A stretch of DNA of 37,176 bases, from IMG/VR virus record IMGVR_UViG_3300023174_000368, positions 1 through 37,176 of that record; one strand, given 5' to 3'. Shown one piece after another: positions 1 to 7,171 of the stretch (positions are counted from its first letter, which is position 1; the number at the start of each line of letters is the position of its first letter). The notes beneath the pieces were generated by a model. That model did no database searches. It saw nothing but the letters and a program-made list of their open reading frames with translations, and was not told where the DNA came from. The translations under genes were made by a program, and so were the position numbers. This DNA is from a virus.

Positions 1-40
1 GACAGAATTCTCCTTCGTTTAATTCGTGTATGTGTTTCAA

Positions 41-403
41 TTAATGTAAGAATTTAAGCTTATATTTAGTTGATTCTATCAATGCTACAACGTTATCTAT
101 CTCGTTTTGAATATAACTGTCTTGAGGTAGATTCTTTCTCATTGTCTCTACGTATTGGCATAGTGCTTCGAAGTAAGTCAATGGTTGATTGTCTTCTTTG
201 AATTGAGCAGGACTAGTATATCCTGAAATGATACCATATCTGCCTTGAAAAGTCTCTACTAATCCATCTGTAAGATCTACTATTTCATCGTAATATGTTC
301 CTAATGCCATGTGAGTGGCAAAAGAATCTGTTTGAAGATGGAAGATGTGAGCTTGAGTACGACTAGCAAACAAGGTCGATATAAACTTTACATATTGTTC
401 CAT
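41..403 (-). CDS. Ferritin/Dps-like helical phage protein (DUF5856-like)
   Basis: A 120-residue, probably all-helical protein. An early helix carries H19, H22 and H31, followed by a Y-x-E-I-V-D-x-x-D pattern near residues 38-46 and E50. This arrangement of His/Asp/Glu on two helices, with the 'H-x8-H...Y-E..D..D...E' spacing, resembles ferritin/Dps-like four-helix proteins and the phage DUF5856 family as I remember it. Metal binding or DNA protection is therefore plausible but not shown. It starts immediately next to the stop of the upstream gene (their ends touch at 403), so it is probably co-transcribed with the whole minus-strand block. The stop is at 41-43. No clear ribosome-binding site is visible, as with most genes here. 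Alternative: an unrelated helical bundle. Gene call sure, function moderate. Confidence 0.7.
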   Translation of the reverse strand: MEQYVKFISTLFASRTQAHIFHLQTDSFATHMALGTYYDEIVDLTDGLVETFQGRYGIISGYTSPAQFKEDNQPLTYFEALCQYVETMRKNLPQDSYIQNEIDNVVALIESTKYKLKFLH

Positions 404-1065
404 TATTTTTTATTTTTTAATGATTGTTTTAATTTTTTAAAGAAACTCTCGTCTAATTTTTCTTCGATAGGTTTTTTAGATTTCTCTATTTTCTCTAACT
501 TAGTCATTAGATCATCTAATTTACCAGTAATTATCGCAATTTGTTCTCTGTGTTTGCTTGCATTTTTAGGATCTTCTTTTGCCATATCCATGTGCTCTTT
601 TCTTTTCTTCTCTATAGCATCGATAGCAGATTTTATTTTTTTAGTCGTGACTTCTTTTTTCTCTTCAAGCGCATGCTGTCCTTCCATATGTGTTTCATAC
701 ATCTCAGTAGCTATTTTTTGCGCAGTTGGTTCATCTGCAAATACAGCGTGTATTTGATCTGGTACAAGATTATATGCTCCCAATCCTACTAATGGATCTA
801 TTGGTTTTACAAGGGAGGTCATTTCACAACCTGAGTATGGTTTTTGAATTGCGTAAACTTGGTTTAACGATCCATCTATTGGATCTTTTAATTCGTCTTG
901 TTCTTTAAGAGATTTTTTCGTTGATTTTTTATTTTCAGCGTGTATCTGTAGTGCTGCAACATAATCTTTTAGGCTTCCCTTAGTGCATCCTACTTTTTCA
1001 CCACGAGAACCATCTGATTTCTTTTTGTAAACGCACTTATTTTTGTGATCTATTGAATATGGCAT
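403..1065 (-). CDS. Lys-rich coiled-coil protein of unknown function
   Basis: A 220-residue, very charged protein. The first ~45 residues form a compact Lys/Cys motif (MPYSIDHKNKCVYKK... then GCTKG and a helix ending near AALQIH), a leader I associate with uncharacterised marine T4-like phage proteins. The rest is mainly charged and predicted helical; residues ~130-215 are almost all K/E/I/L/D with heptad-like spacing, i.e. coiled coil. A hydrophobic-poor middle section mentions no catalytic motif. It could be a virion-internal, scaffold or nucleic-acid-binding protein; I cannot choose. Upstream of its ATG lies a copy of the recurrent ATATTTATTAA motif. It overlaps the next gene by one base. 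Function unknown. Confidence 0.65.
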   Translation of the reverse strand: MPYSIDHKNKCVYKKKSDGSRGEKVGCTKGSLKDYVAALQIHAENKKSTKKSLKEQDELKDPIDGSLNQVYAIQKPYSGCEMTSLVKPIDPLVGLGAYNLVPDQIHAVFADEPTAQKIATEMYETHMEGQHALEEKKEVTTKKIKSAIDAIEKKRKEHMDMAKEDPKNASKHREQIAIITGKLDDLMTKLEKIEKSKKPIEEKLDESFFKKLKQSLKNKK

Positions 1066-1075
1066 ATCTTTTTTA

Positions 1076-1086
1076 TTAATAAATAT
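1076..1086 (-). promoter_or_regulatory. ATATTTATTAA motif upstream of coiled-coil gene
   Basis: Reading on the minus strand, ATATTTATTAATA lies about 10 bases before the ATG at 1065. It is one of a set of near-identical elements placed before starts throughout the window. Candidate phage promoter or leader element; role inferred. Confidence 0.4.
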
Positions 1087-1087
1087 T

Positions 1088-1657
1088 TTAAATATCGATC
1101 TGTTTGAGTTTTTCTATATTTGATTTTATTTCTTCGTACATTTTTGTTTTGTCTACCTTTCCCCAACTCTCTACGTCTCCTGATTCAGTCACAAAAGAAT
1201 CATTTTCTTTAAGCCAAGCCTCTAATCCCATTTCAAACTCTTCCAAACTTGCATTTTTGTTTTGATTTAGAAAACTTTTTTCGTATTGTTCGTATTTGCC
1301 TTCTATTTTTAGCTTAGTTTCCATTTCTGTTACGCAATCCAAGCACATTCCGTGTATAGAATACATTTTTTTGTTAACATCGTGAATTTTAAACGCTTTT
1401 TTGCATTCAGGACAAGTCAATGGAAGAACTACCAATTTTTTTAGATTGTCTAATTTAGTAATTGTTTGTTTAATTCCATTTTTTATTGTCCATCTTTTAC
1501 CGCTTTCTTCCCAAATATCGCCTTCTTGATAATCTGTATTTCTTTTTTCCCATCCCGTTTGTACTTGAGTTCTATCACCAGCATTGTTACTGATAATATT
1601 TCTCATTCTTTGTACAGTGCTTTGAGAAAATTCTTTTTTTAGTGTTGATTGATTCAT
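1088..1657 (-). CDS. Zinc-finger protein of unknown function
   Basis: A 189-residue protein with one clear zinc-ribbon-like site: CPECKK near residues 79-84 and CLDC near 106-109, with a 24-residue spacing typical of four-Cys treble-clef or ribbon knuckles. The N-terminal ~70 residues are Asn/Gln/Thr-rich and contain a W-x-E/W-T-I pattern. The C-terminal ~75 residues are Glu/Lys-rich and helical. Its start overlaps the stop of the upstream zincin-HAD gene by four bases (ATGA type), so the two are probably translationally coupled. Nothing identifies a partner. It could bind nucleic acid or be a small adapter. No family name recognised. Confidence 0.65.
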   Translation of the reverse strand: MNQSTLKKEFSQSTVQRMRNIISNNAGDRTQVQTGWEKRNTDYQEGDIWEESGKRWTIKNGIKQTITKLDNLKKLVVLPLTCPECKKAFKIHDVNKKMYSIHGMCLDCVTEMETKLKIEGKYEQYEKSFLNQNKNASLEEFEMGLEAWLKENDSFVTESGDVESWGKVDKTKMYEEIKSNIEKLKQIDI

Positions 1658-2547
1658 AGTCGAAACTTTTTTAATATATTAATTGTTTGTTGTGCTGATT
1701 TGTGAGTGATTCCGATAGCTCCCAGCTCTTTCCAGGGTGCTAGGTTTCTGTAGTAATCGTCTATCAGAATAGAGTGCTTTATTTCAGACTCTGGAAGTCC
1801 CTGGATAGCTTCTTCTTTGTGGCCTGTCTGTTTATACATGATATCGCTTGGACCAGGCTTTAAATTTTTTGCAATCCAAATGTCTTTTCCTTTTTTAGCG
1901 TATTTAAATGTACTCGGACTAGATAAAATTATTGGTTGATATTGAGATATATAGGCCCATAATTCAAGTGCTCCAGGAAATAGTGGCATTTTCGCCCAAT
2001 AATCTAATCCAACATCGTCAACTGCTTTTTTCATGAGTTCTGGTCCTTTTAATTGAGCATATTCTCTTGGATTCATTCCATAATAGTGATCGAATTGCGC
2101 TTCAAAGTCAGTTAAAACACCGTCCATATCGCAATATATAGTGAATCTAGATTTTACTATGGACTCTGCCATAGAAGTTAACTTAGATTCATATATCAAT
2201 TCGTTAGACTTGCCATAATTTCTCATTAAAATACCTGATATTGAATTTGCTTGATTCTCTATCTCTGATCCAGTTTGCCCAGAATTTGATTTTATCATTC
2301 CCAATTCATTTTGTCTGTGATGAACAAGTTCGTGAGAAAGAGTTCTAAGTATATCAGCTAAATTTCTATTGCCTATATAAACTTTTAAGAAATTATTCGA
2401 AGGAATATAGTGTCCAAAACTTCTTGAATTGGTAGCCCAGGATTTATCTTCGGTAAATTCTATTTGCGGAAGACGATCTATTTCTAAATTAGTCTTGCAA
2501 TAGTCTATAAAATCTTTTATTATCTCTAATCTCTCTTGGGTTTGCAT
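1654..2547 (-). CDS. Fusion: zincin-like metallopeptidase + HAD 5'(3')-deoxyribonucleotidase-like domain
   Basis: A 297-residue two-domain protein. Residues ~1-125 form a minimal zincin: H71-E-L-V-H75 is a textbook HExxH zinc site, preceded by a helix and followed by E-I-E-N-Q-A-N near 94-100, where the third ligand of gluzincin/SprT-like proteins would lie. Residues ~133-297 form a HAD-superfamily domain: the nucleophile/acid pair is in CDMDGVLTDFE (D139, D141), a Ser/Thr motif in ILSSP, and an acidic motif in ILIDDYYRNL. This is the layout of 5'(3')-deoxyribonucleotidases, which remove phosphate from dNMPs. The fusion is odd because peptidase and nucleotidase acts are unrelated. The gene ends one base before the nucleotidyltransferase gene. 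Domain calls are strong, joint role unknown. Confidence 0.8.
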   Translation of the reverse strand: MQTQERLEIIKDFIDYCKTNLEIDRLPQIEFTEDKSWATNSRSFGHYIPSNNFLKVYIGNRNLADILRTLSHELVHHRQNELGMIKSNSGQTGSEIENQANSISGILMRNYGKSNELIYESKLTSMAESIVKSRFTIYCDMDGVLTDFEAQFDHYYGMNPREYAQLKGPELMKKAVDDVGLDYWAKMPLFPGALELWAYISQYQPIILSSPSTFKYAKKGKDIWIAKNLKPGPSDIMYKQTGHKEEAIQGLPESEIKHSILIDDYYRNLAPWKELGAIGITHKSAQQTINILKKFRL

Positions 2548-3138
2548 TTATTTCTCCAATATTTTTGTTAATAAACCAAAAACCTCTTTTGCTTTGCCTT
2601 TATTGTATGCTGAAGTAGGGACAAATTTAGCGAATTCATCAAAATTTCCATTTTTTATAGCTTGTCTCATTTGAGTTGCTGATATTCTACCAAATTGATC
2701 TGGAATAACTTCTTTTTTTATGTTAGGAAATTTCTCTTGAAGCTTATCGAAATATCCTAAATCATCGGCTTCTTCTTTTGCTGACGCAACATAGATGCTT
2801 TTTAAGTCTTCGTTTTGAGCTGCGAATCTAAATATGTCTTTTATAGGCGTGCCTTCTGTTGAAATCTTAACTTCTATCTTATTATTTGGTTCTGCGGCTA
2901 AATACGCTTGCCAAATTGTTAAACTGTCTTTAGGAGTTATTCCAAACTTAGTAACGTTACTAATAATAACATATACTTTATTTATGTATGGTCTCTCAGT
3001 AAGATATTTAGCTGCTTCGAAGTGTCCTTTGTGAGGAGGTTTAAATTTCCCAGGAAAGAAACATGGACCAGTAGTATCATTTACTTCTTTTAAAAGCTCT
3101 TGAATTATTTCTACTCCTATTTGGCTATAATCACGCAT
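2548..3138 (-). CDS. HxGH-type nucleotidyltransferase (cytidylyltransferase/NMNAT-like), possible capsid-targeted
   Basis: A 196-residue nucleotidyltransferase of the HxGH superfamily. The signature PGKFKPPHKGH is near residues 29-39, and the second signature ISATQMRQAIKNG is near 153-165; together they bind the nucleotide triphosphate. Members join NMP or AMP to small molecules (NMN adenylyltransferase, FAD synthetase, phosphopantetheine adenylyltransferase, glycerol-3-P cytidylyltransferase); the substrate cannot be told. The first ~27 residues precede the fold and include an IIQELLKE/V stretch, matching the (L/I)-x-E prohead-protease cleavage pattern of T4. It overlaps the upstream kinase by eight bases, suggesting coupled expression and perhaps joint function, for example in NAD or nucleotide metabolism. 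Confidence 0.85.
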   Translation of the reverse strand: MRDYSQIGVEIIQELLKEVNDTTGPCFFPGKFKPPHKGHFEAAKYLTERPYINKVYVIISNVTKFGITPKDSLTIWQAYLAAEPNNKIEVKISTEGTPIKDIFRFAAQNEDLKSIYVASAKEEADDLGYFDKLQEKFPNIKKEVIPDQFGRISATQMRQAIKNGNFDEFAKFVPTSAYNKGKAKEVFGLLTKILEK

Positions 3139-3931
3139 TTGCTAATCTATTTATTTTTGCTCTTATCTCTGATGGATCATCAAAATCTATATCTTTCATC
3201 ATCTGTATTTGAGTAGATATTGTGCTATTTAGATCTTTTATTTTTTGATTCATTTTCTCTCTTTCCTCAGGAGTTTTTTCTTTGCCTTTTACTTTAAATG
3301 GTTCAAAAAACTTTTGTTTTACTTCTGGATGTGATGGATCAAAATCAGGAAATACAATGTCTTCTGGTTTGAATGCTTTGTATAATATGAAATCTTCTCC
3401 GAATGATTTTCTATATATTTCTATATTATCGAACATAGCAGACCAACTTCTCAATATAATAGATGGCATAAGAGTCCTTCCTCCTTCGTCTCCTCTTTTG
3501 ATATTTCTACTAAGAGATATATCCGGTGGTACAAATATTAATACCATAGCTGTTTTGTAACCTAACTCTTCTAATTCTTTTTTCTTTTTTAATACTTCAT
3601 TAGATGATGCGCCCGTTCCGTCTATTATAATATGACTCATGTCTGATTTTGATTTCTCATATTTCGATTTATGAGTTTTTTGAGCTTTCGCCATAGCACT
3701 TCCAGCTGCTGATAGATCTTCGGGACCTTTAAATTTTCTAAAATCTAATGGGAGACCAGCTTTTTGTAACAGAGGTTCATATTCATCATCTATATTCAAG
3801 ATAGTGAAATCTGCTATAGAATCTAAAAACTCTTTTCTGAATGTAGATTTCCCTGCGCCAGCAGAACCCGCTAAAAATATAGCTATAGGTTGATTCATTG
3901 CTTCCAATAATAAACTAGAAAGTCTTATCAT
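3131..3931 (-). CDS. Zeta-toxin-like P-loop kinase with probable capsid-targeting leader
   Basis: A 266-residue P-loop kinase. The Walker A motif GSAGAGKST is near residues 22-30, an ID-D substrate-binding acid pair follows at ~47-49, IIIDGTGA is near 101-108, and R-x-I-K-R-G-D-E-G-G-R near 143-153 supplies the arginine-rich lid and catalytic side. This matches the zeta toxin/AAA_33 group, which phosphorylates UDP-N-acetylglucosamine or other small molecules or polynucleotide ends. The C-terminal ~60 residues are a charged helix. The N-terminus reads MIRLSSLLLE|AMNQ, fitting the T4 (L/I)-x-E cleavage consensus exactly before the first beta strand. ATATTTATAA sits two bases upstream of the start. 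The kinase call is strong; substrate and packaging are inference. Confidence 0.85.
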   Translation of the reverse strand: MIRLSSLLLEAMNQPIAIFLAGSAGAGKSTFRKEFLDSIADFTILNIDDEYEPLLQKAGLPLDFRKFKGPEDLSAAGSAMAKAQKTHKSKYEKSKSDMSHIIIDGTGASSNEVLKKKKELEELGYKTAMVLIFVPPDISLSRNIKRGDEGGRTLMPSIILRSWSAMFDNIEIYRKSFGEDFILYKAFKPEDIVFPDFDPSHPEVKQKFFEPFKVKGKEKTPEEREKMNQKIKDLNSTISTQIQMMKDIDFDDPSEIRAKINRLANA

Positions 3932-3933
3932 GC

Positions 3934-3943
3934 TTATAAATAT
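3934..3943 (-). promoter_or_regulatory. ATATTTATAA motif upstream of zeta-like kinase
   Basis: On the minus strand ATATTTATAA is followed by GC and the ATG at 3931. Such close placement would give an almost leaderless transcript if this were a -10 element. Candidate promoter or translation-linked element. Confidence 0.4.
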
Positions 3944-3949
3944 TTGTAT

Positions 3950-4738
3950 TTAGAGCTTTATAGAGTTAGGCAGTGTTAACATTTCGATTTCTTGTTCAGG
4001 GTGCATCATTTTATATGTCTCGTATGTGTGTAAAAACATATCAAAATATTGATCGATAGATTTATCGCCTTCTTTTAATTCCCAACCAGCGCCTTGAATT
4101 CTTTTTCCTGTCTTATCAGGACCTTTTTTTGATGATTTTAACCACAATATTCCTACGTTATCAACTTTTTGCATATATCTTTCTTCATACGCTTTTACGT
4201 AAGCCGACATCTGTAAAAAGTGACTTGTATGAATAGCTGTAGATGTTTTTATGTCTATTATCCATTTTTTTCCATTTAACTCGACTAAAAGATCAAGTGT
4301 TCCTGAATATTTGTGTGTATCTGAGAACATAAATTCTTCTGATAACAATAGAGTTGGTTTATACATACTCCAAAAATCATAAAAGCTAAGAACCATTCTC
4401 CAAACATGAGTATTATAATTTACGTGTCCATCTGATTCTATCCAACGAATTTCTTCTCCTTTTAGTATCTTCTCTGCTGCATTATGTACCTGTGTGCCCT
4501 CGTCTCCAGCTCGTCTCATTATAAAATCTGCGTTGTGACCAGAATCTTTTAACCAAGTTTCGAAGAATGAGCCTTTTGGGAAATAACCGAGGATAGTTGT
4601 TACAGAAGGATAATAGATTCCGGGAGATCTTTGATAGTATCTAGCATCAGGAAGAGTTATTTGTCTTAATTCAGGATCTGTTTCTACGATCATTTTTAAA
4701 CGTTTATCTCGAAAGATATTGTTTGCTTTGTTTATCAT
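3950..4738 (-). CDS. PD-(D/E)XK nuclease (RecB/Cas4-like exonuclease)
   Basis: A 262-residue nuclease of the PD-(D/E)XK fold. The core reads YSGTLDLLVEL (about residues 144-154; the Asp is a metal ligand), then KKWIIDIKTS (about 157-166, the (D/E)xK element) and HFLQMSAYVKAYE (about 174-186, the Q-x3-Y helix typical of RecB/Cas4/AddB nucleases). An upstream Glu/His in the N-terminal helices (GDEGTQVHNAAEKILKG region) matches motif I. These enzymes degrade or process DNA ends in replication and recombination. The gene overlaps the primase gene by four bases, which fits a replication role. No four-Cys iron-sulphur cluster is seen, so it is not a canonical Cas4. Confidence 0.85.
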   Translation of the reverse strand: MINKANNIFRDKRLKMIVETDPELRQITLPDARYYQRSPGIYYPSVTTILGYFPKGSFFETWLKDSGHNADFIMRRAGDEGTQVHNAAEKILKGEEIRWIESDGHVNYNTHVWRMVLSFYDFWSMYKPTLLLSEEFMFSDTHKYSGTLDLLVELNGKKWIIDIKTSTAIHTSHFLQMSAYVKAYEERYMQKVDNVGILWLKSSKKGPDKTGKRIQGAGWELKEGDKSIDQYFDMFLHTYETYKMMHPEQEIEMLTLPNSIKL

Positions 4739-5670
4739 GCTAATTGCATTTTTTTAATGAAGAAATTTGTGAATGTGAGCTGTTCGGCTCTATGTAAAAG
4801 GCTCGTAATTGCTTCGAAACCCATATCTGATGGATCTTTTCCGTTTAATTCTATTAAATACACTTCTTTTCCCATATTAATTAAGCTTTCTGCGTATGTT
4901 AATGACTCTTTTAGTGCATCATTATCTAATGCTATATAAACAGTTTTGACTTCAGACTCTACTAATTTCATCATAAGAGCCTTTGGGATCGTTTTTCCAA
5001 ATAGAGGAATGGCATTTCTTTTAATTGCTATGGCATCGAAAGATCCTTCGCATAAAATAACAGGTACTTTCCAATTTATGAGATGCTCAAAGCCTATAAT
5101 TTCAGTTTTGGAGCAGCTTGGAGCGTCGTATTTAAGTCTTGGTTCCTTTTCAAATGATCTAGCAATGAAATAATTGAGCTGTCCATTTTTATCGTATGAA
5201 GGCACCACTATTCTATTTCTATATCGGCCTGATGCACAATATCCCATGTTGTACTTCTTTATATCGCTTTCATTAATATTTCTCTTTTTTAAATAGGCCA
5301 TAGCATGACGATATTCTAGATTTACGCATTTTGGCATTATGCTAAGCGGTATAAACTCTTCTGGTAATGTTACTTTAATTGGATTATAATCTTCAAGAGA
5401 AGTTCTATCATTTTTGAAATATTGTTTCATCTCCTGTATCTTGTCTATAGGTGCTTCTAATTTTTTTAGAAGAGTCACTGGAGATTTGCCTTTGGTTGCT
5501 GGATGGCAAGTCCAACAGTTATATTGCCCAGTAACTATATTGACAACGAGCTTTGGATTCTTGTGTTTGCAAATGGGACAATAAAACATGTGATCTGCTT
5601 TGTTTTTATCTGGTTTTGCTTTACCAAGAACAGATTCCAGTAGTCCAAGTATGTATTTACTATTTTCCAT
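4735..5670 (-). CDS. DNA primase (DnaG/T4 gp61-like)
   Basis: A 311-residue primase that would synthesise RNA primers for lagging-strand replication. The N-terminus has a zinc ribbon with C31-P-I-C34 and C52-W-T-C55, used in template recognition. A middle section resembles the RNA-polymerase-like subdomain (the NRIVVPSYD stretch). A TOPRIM domain follows: the catalytic Glu is in VILCEGSFDAIAI (about residue 204 onward), the acidic pair in YIALDNDA, and a further KDPSDMG motif. The protein is about the length of T4 gp61 and lacks a fused helicase, so it would need a separate gp41-like helicase outside this window. It is the first gene of the minus-strand block and reads away from the structured RNA region. 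Confidence 0.9.
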   Translation of the reverse strand: MENSKYILGLLESVLGKAKPDKNKADHMFYCPICKHKNPKLVVNIVTGQYNCWTCHPATKGKSPVTLLKKLEAPIDKIQEMKQYFKNDRTSLEDYNPIKVTLPEEFIPLSIMPKCVNLEYRHAMAYLKKRNINESDIKKYNMGYCASGRYRNRIVVPSYDKNGQLNYFIARSFEKEPRLKYDAPSCSKTEIIGFEHLINWKVPVILCEGSFDAIAIKRNAIPLFGKTIPKALMMKLVESEVKTVYIALDNDALKESLTYAESLINMGKEVYLIELNGKDPSDMGFEAITSLLHRAEQLTFTNFFIKKMQLA

Positions 5671-5780
5671 AATACTAATATACTAATATTTTTTCGAAAT
5701 TAAAAAGTTTTTTTTCTATGTACTTCTAAAATAATTTTTTTTTATCAAATAATTGTTGTATATTAGTTGTAATAATGCGA
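5671..5780. other. AT-rich intergenic segment between primase and structured RNA
   Basis: This divergent spacer has long T runs and TTGTTGTATATTAGTTG around 5754-5770. TATATTAG is one base from the Bacteroidota -7 consensus TAnnTTTG, so it may hold a rightward promoter for the RNA; no convincing -33 element is seen. The leftward primase promoter should also lie here, but I cannot place it. Confidence 0.3.
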
Positions 5781-5965
5781 AACTTTAAGCTCTATACCGT
5801 AGCTTGGTGTGATTCCATGAACGAGTCTTAGATTGAAGAGAACATTCGCTACCAGGTGCTAAGATCAAGGTAACAATGCATCAGGTATACAAAAATAGTT
5901 TTAAACGAAAAGCTAATTGAGTATCGATATAATATTAAATCGACGGGGTAATTTCCGCAGGGCAT
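5778..5965 (+). ncRNA. Candidate structured RNA with three-way junction (unknown family)
   Basis: No credible gene covers this stretch, and it is visibly richer in G+C than its flanks. I can fold it by hand into a tight three-way junction. P1 is TATACC 5793-5798 with GGTATA 5884-5889. P2 is GTAGC 5799-5803 with GCTAC 5848-5852. P3 is GGTGC 5855-5859 with GCATC 5878-5882. Linkers are zero, two and one bases. P1 is extended outward by ACT/TT/AGCT (5782-5791) pairing with AGCT/AA/AGT (5911-5922). P3 uses one G-T pair, which is a legal G.U pair only if the plus strand is transcribed. A further hairpin, TCGAT 5924-5928 with ATCGA 5939-5943, follows. I recognise no known family. Regulatory RNA, replication-origin structure or 5' leader of the next operon are all possible. 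Confidence 0.55.
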
Positions 5966-6028
5966 TAGTAATAAATCTAAAATGAAAAACAAAGTCAATA
6001 AAAAAAGCTTAACACCCTGATTATATTT
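5966..6028. other. Leader between structured RNA and first plus-strand gene
   Basis: A-rich spacer. CCCTG at 6015-6019 could pair with CAGGG at 5958-5962, extending the RNA structure to the start of the next gene. ATATTTATG overlaps the first start codon and resembles the recurrent motif, but is too close to act as a -10 for it. Confidence 0.25.
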
Positions 6029-6187
6029 ATGTCTATGCAACAAGAAAATCTATCAGAAACTCAAATAGAGGCAATATATAAATATCTTTCTATTTCGTAC
6101 GATGAAATGAGTGAAGATGAGCAAAAAATGTGGGTTTTATTGCTTTCTATACATGATCCTGAATTTGAGGACACCGGAGAAGAATAA
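6029..6187 (+). CDS. Small acidic helical protein
   Basis: A 52-residue open frame beginning MSMQQENLSETQIEAIYKYL and ending PEFEDTGEE. It is acidic, helical and rich in Met/Glu/Asp, with a second possible ATG at 6035. A DEMSEDEQKMW stretch is reminiscent of small proteins found in T4-like phages, but I know no function. It ends ten bases before the thioredoxin-like gene, so both probably share a transcript. Coding is supported by the clean spacing and by the absence of another credible gene here. Confidence 0.55.
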   Translation: MSMQQENLSETQIEAIYKYLSISYDEMSEDEQKMWVLLLSIHDPEFEDTGEE

Positions 6188-6197
6188 AATTAATACT

Positions 6198-6509
6198 ATG
6201 AAAATAATAATCTATTCAGTAGATGGATGCGCAGTATGTGAGTCTTTAAGAAATAAATTAAAAGAACTTTCTTTGACTTTTACCGATATCAAATGTAATG
6301 GAAATATCTCTATATGTGATACTATAGAGAGTATGACTGGTTGCGAAATGTATCCAATGATTAAAATAGAAACAGCAGCTCTAGAAAATCTAGTAATGTG
6401 TATAGCAAAAGATCATAATCAATTGGGAAAGAATTTTAAATACCAAAATAGCATAGTATATTATGTACACTCGATAAATAATATGTTAGATGCGATAAAA
6501 AAATTGTAG
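6198..6509 (+). CDS. Thioredoxin/glutaredoxin-like protein (CxxC)
   Basis: A 103-residue protein starting with the beta strand MKIIIYSVDG followed at once by the redox motif C-A-V-C (residues 11-14) and a helix, exactly the start of a glutaredoxin or thioredoxin fold. A cis-Pro-like site lies at MYPMIKIE (about 54-61), after a Cys-rich insertion (KCNGNISICD and GCEMYP). I chose the ATG at 6198 because the fold begins there; an upstream in-frame ATG at 6111 would overlap the small acidic gene and add an unrelated N-terminus. In T4-like phages such proteins reduce ribonucleotide reductase or keep cytosolic enzymes reduced; the partner here is not in the window. Confidence 0.75.
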   Translation: MKIIIYSVDGCAVCESLRNKLKELSLTFTDIKCNGNISICDTIESMTGCEMYPMIKIETAALENLVMCIAKDHNQLGKNFKYQNSIVYYVHSINNMLDAIKKL

Positions 6510-6528
6510 ATTAAATAAAAGATTAGTT

Positions 6529-7167
6529 ATGAAATTTAAATTAACAGCAGAACAGATGGTTGAAAATGTAAATAAATTCTATGAATATATTGACAAATAT
6601 ATAACTGGGAATAGGAAGGAACAGCTTAGAGATTTTTATAAATCAATTGAACAAACGCTTGTTGAATCTCCTGCATCTACAAAAGAAGCTCATCATAATT
6701 GTTTTCCAGGAGGATATTTAGATCATATACTTAGAGTTACTGAAATGGCTTTGGTTTTAGATAGAGTCTGGGATAAATTCAATCAAAAGAAAAATTACAC
6801 ATTAGAAGAGTTGGTATTCTCTTGTCTTAATCATGATCTTGGAAAATTAGGAACTAACGATCAACCATTTTATATTCCTAATGATTCAGATTGGCATATT
6901 AAAAACCAAGGAGCTCATTATAAGTACAATAATAAGATGACTCATATGAGAATTGCAGACAGAAGTCTATATTATCTGCAACAAGCTAATATTCCAGTAT
7001 CAGAAAATGAATTTTTAACAATTAAATTGCATGATGGGCTCTATGAAGAATCTAATAAAGCTTACTATATAACGTATTCCCCAGAAGCAGAATTAAAAAC
7101 AAATCTTCCATATATAGTACACCAAGCAGATCTAGCTGCATCACGAATAGAAAATCAAAACAAATAA
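6529..7167 (+). CDS. HD-domain phosphohydrolase
   Basis: A 212-residue HD-superfamily protein. Metal ligands are visible: H-H near residues 55-56 followed by GGYLDH (H66) and the HD dyad in CLNHDLGKLG (H102-D103), then HDGLYEE (about 169) and HQADLAA (about 198-204). HD enzymes hydrolyse phosphoesters of nucleotides or nucleic acids; the spacing and the GGYLDHILRV stretch recall the YhaM/CMP-binding nuclease-type HD domain. No separate OB or other domain is attached. It lies between the thioredoxin-like gene and a membrane protein, just upstream of the late sigma factor, so a part in nucleotide pools or RNA turnover during the early-late shift is possible. Substrate unknown. Confidence 0.8.
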   Translation: MKFKLTAEQMVENVNKFYEYIDKYITGNRKEQLRDFYKSIEQTLVESPASTKEAHHNCFPGGYLDHILRVTEMALVLDRVWDKFNQKKNYTLEELVFSCLNHDLGKLGTNDQPFYIPNDSDWHIKNQGAHYKYNNKMTHMRIADRSLYYLQQANIPVSENEFLTIKLHDGLYEESNKAYYITYSPEAELKTNLPYIVHQADLAASRIENQNK

Positions 7168-7171
7168 TAAT

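Noticed and set aside
1-40. Possible TTG-started gene running off the left edge (MKHIHELNEGEFC in minus reading).
   Set aside because: Only 13 codons are visible, there is no ATG, and the frame is just the continuation after the stop of the ferritin-like gene.
311-757. Plus-strand open frame of 148 residues, Phe/Ser/Cys-rich.
   Set aside because: Antisense to the well-formed coiled-coil gene; the composition is that of a Lys/Glu-rich gene read backwards.
5775-5785. CGAAAC near the structured RNA, like part of a hammerhead ribozyme.
   Set aside because: The required CTGATGA box is missing on the same strand, and the minus-strand CTGATGC is not followed by GAAA.
5848-5890. TACCAGGTGC...AAGGTAACAATGC, superficially like the SRP RNA tip.
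   Set aside because: The GGAAGCAGCC tetraloop region is absent, and pairing differs.
5940-5965. GGGTAATTTCCGCAGGGC, similar to the group I intron Q element.
   Set aside because: No matching P, R or S elements and no split gene around it.
5849-6043. Minus-strand 64-residue hydrophobic frame.
   Set aside because: It overlaps the start of the small plus-strand gene and the folded RNA, and has no leader; probably chance in AT-rich DNA.
6111-6197. Upstream ATG for the thioredoxin-like gene.
   Set aside because: It would overlap the small acidic gene in another frame and add a tail unrelated to the fold; the strand MKIIIYS starts at 6198.
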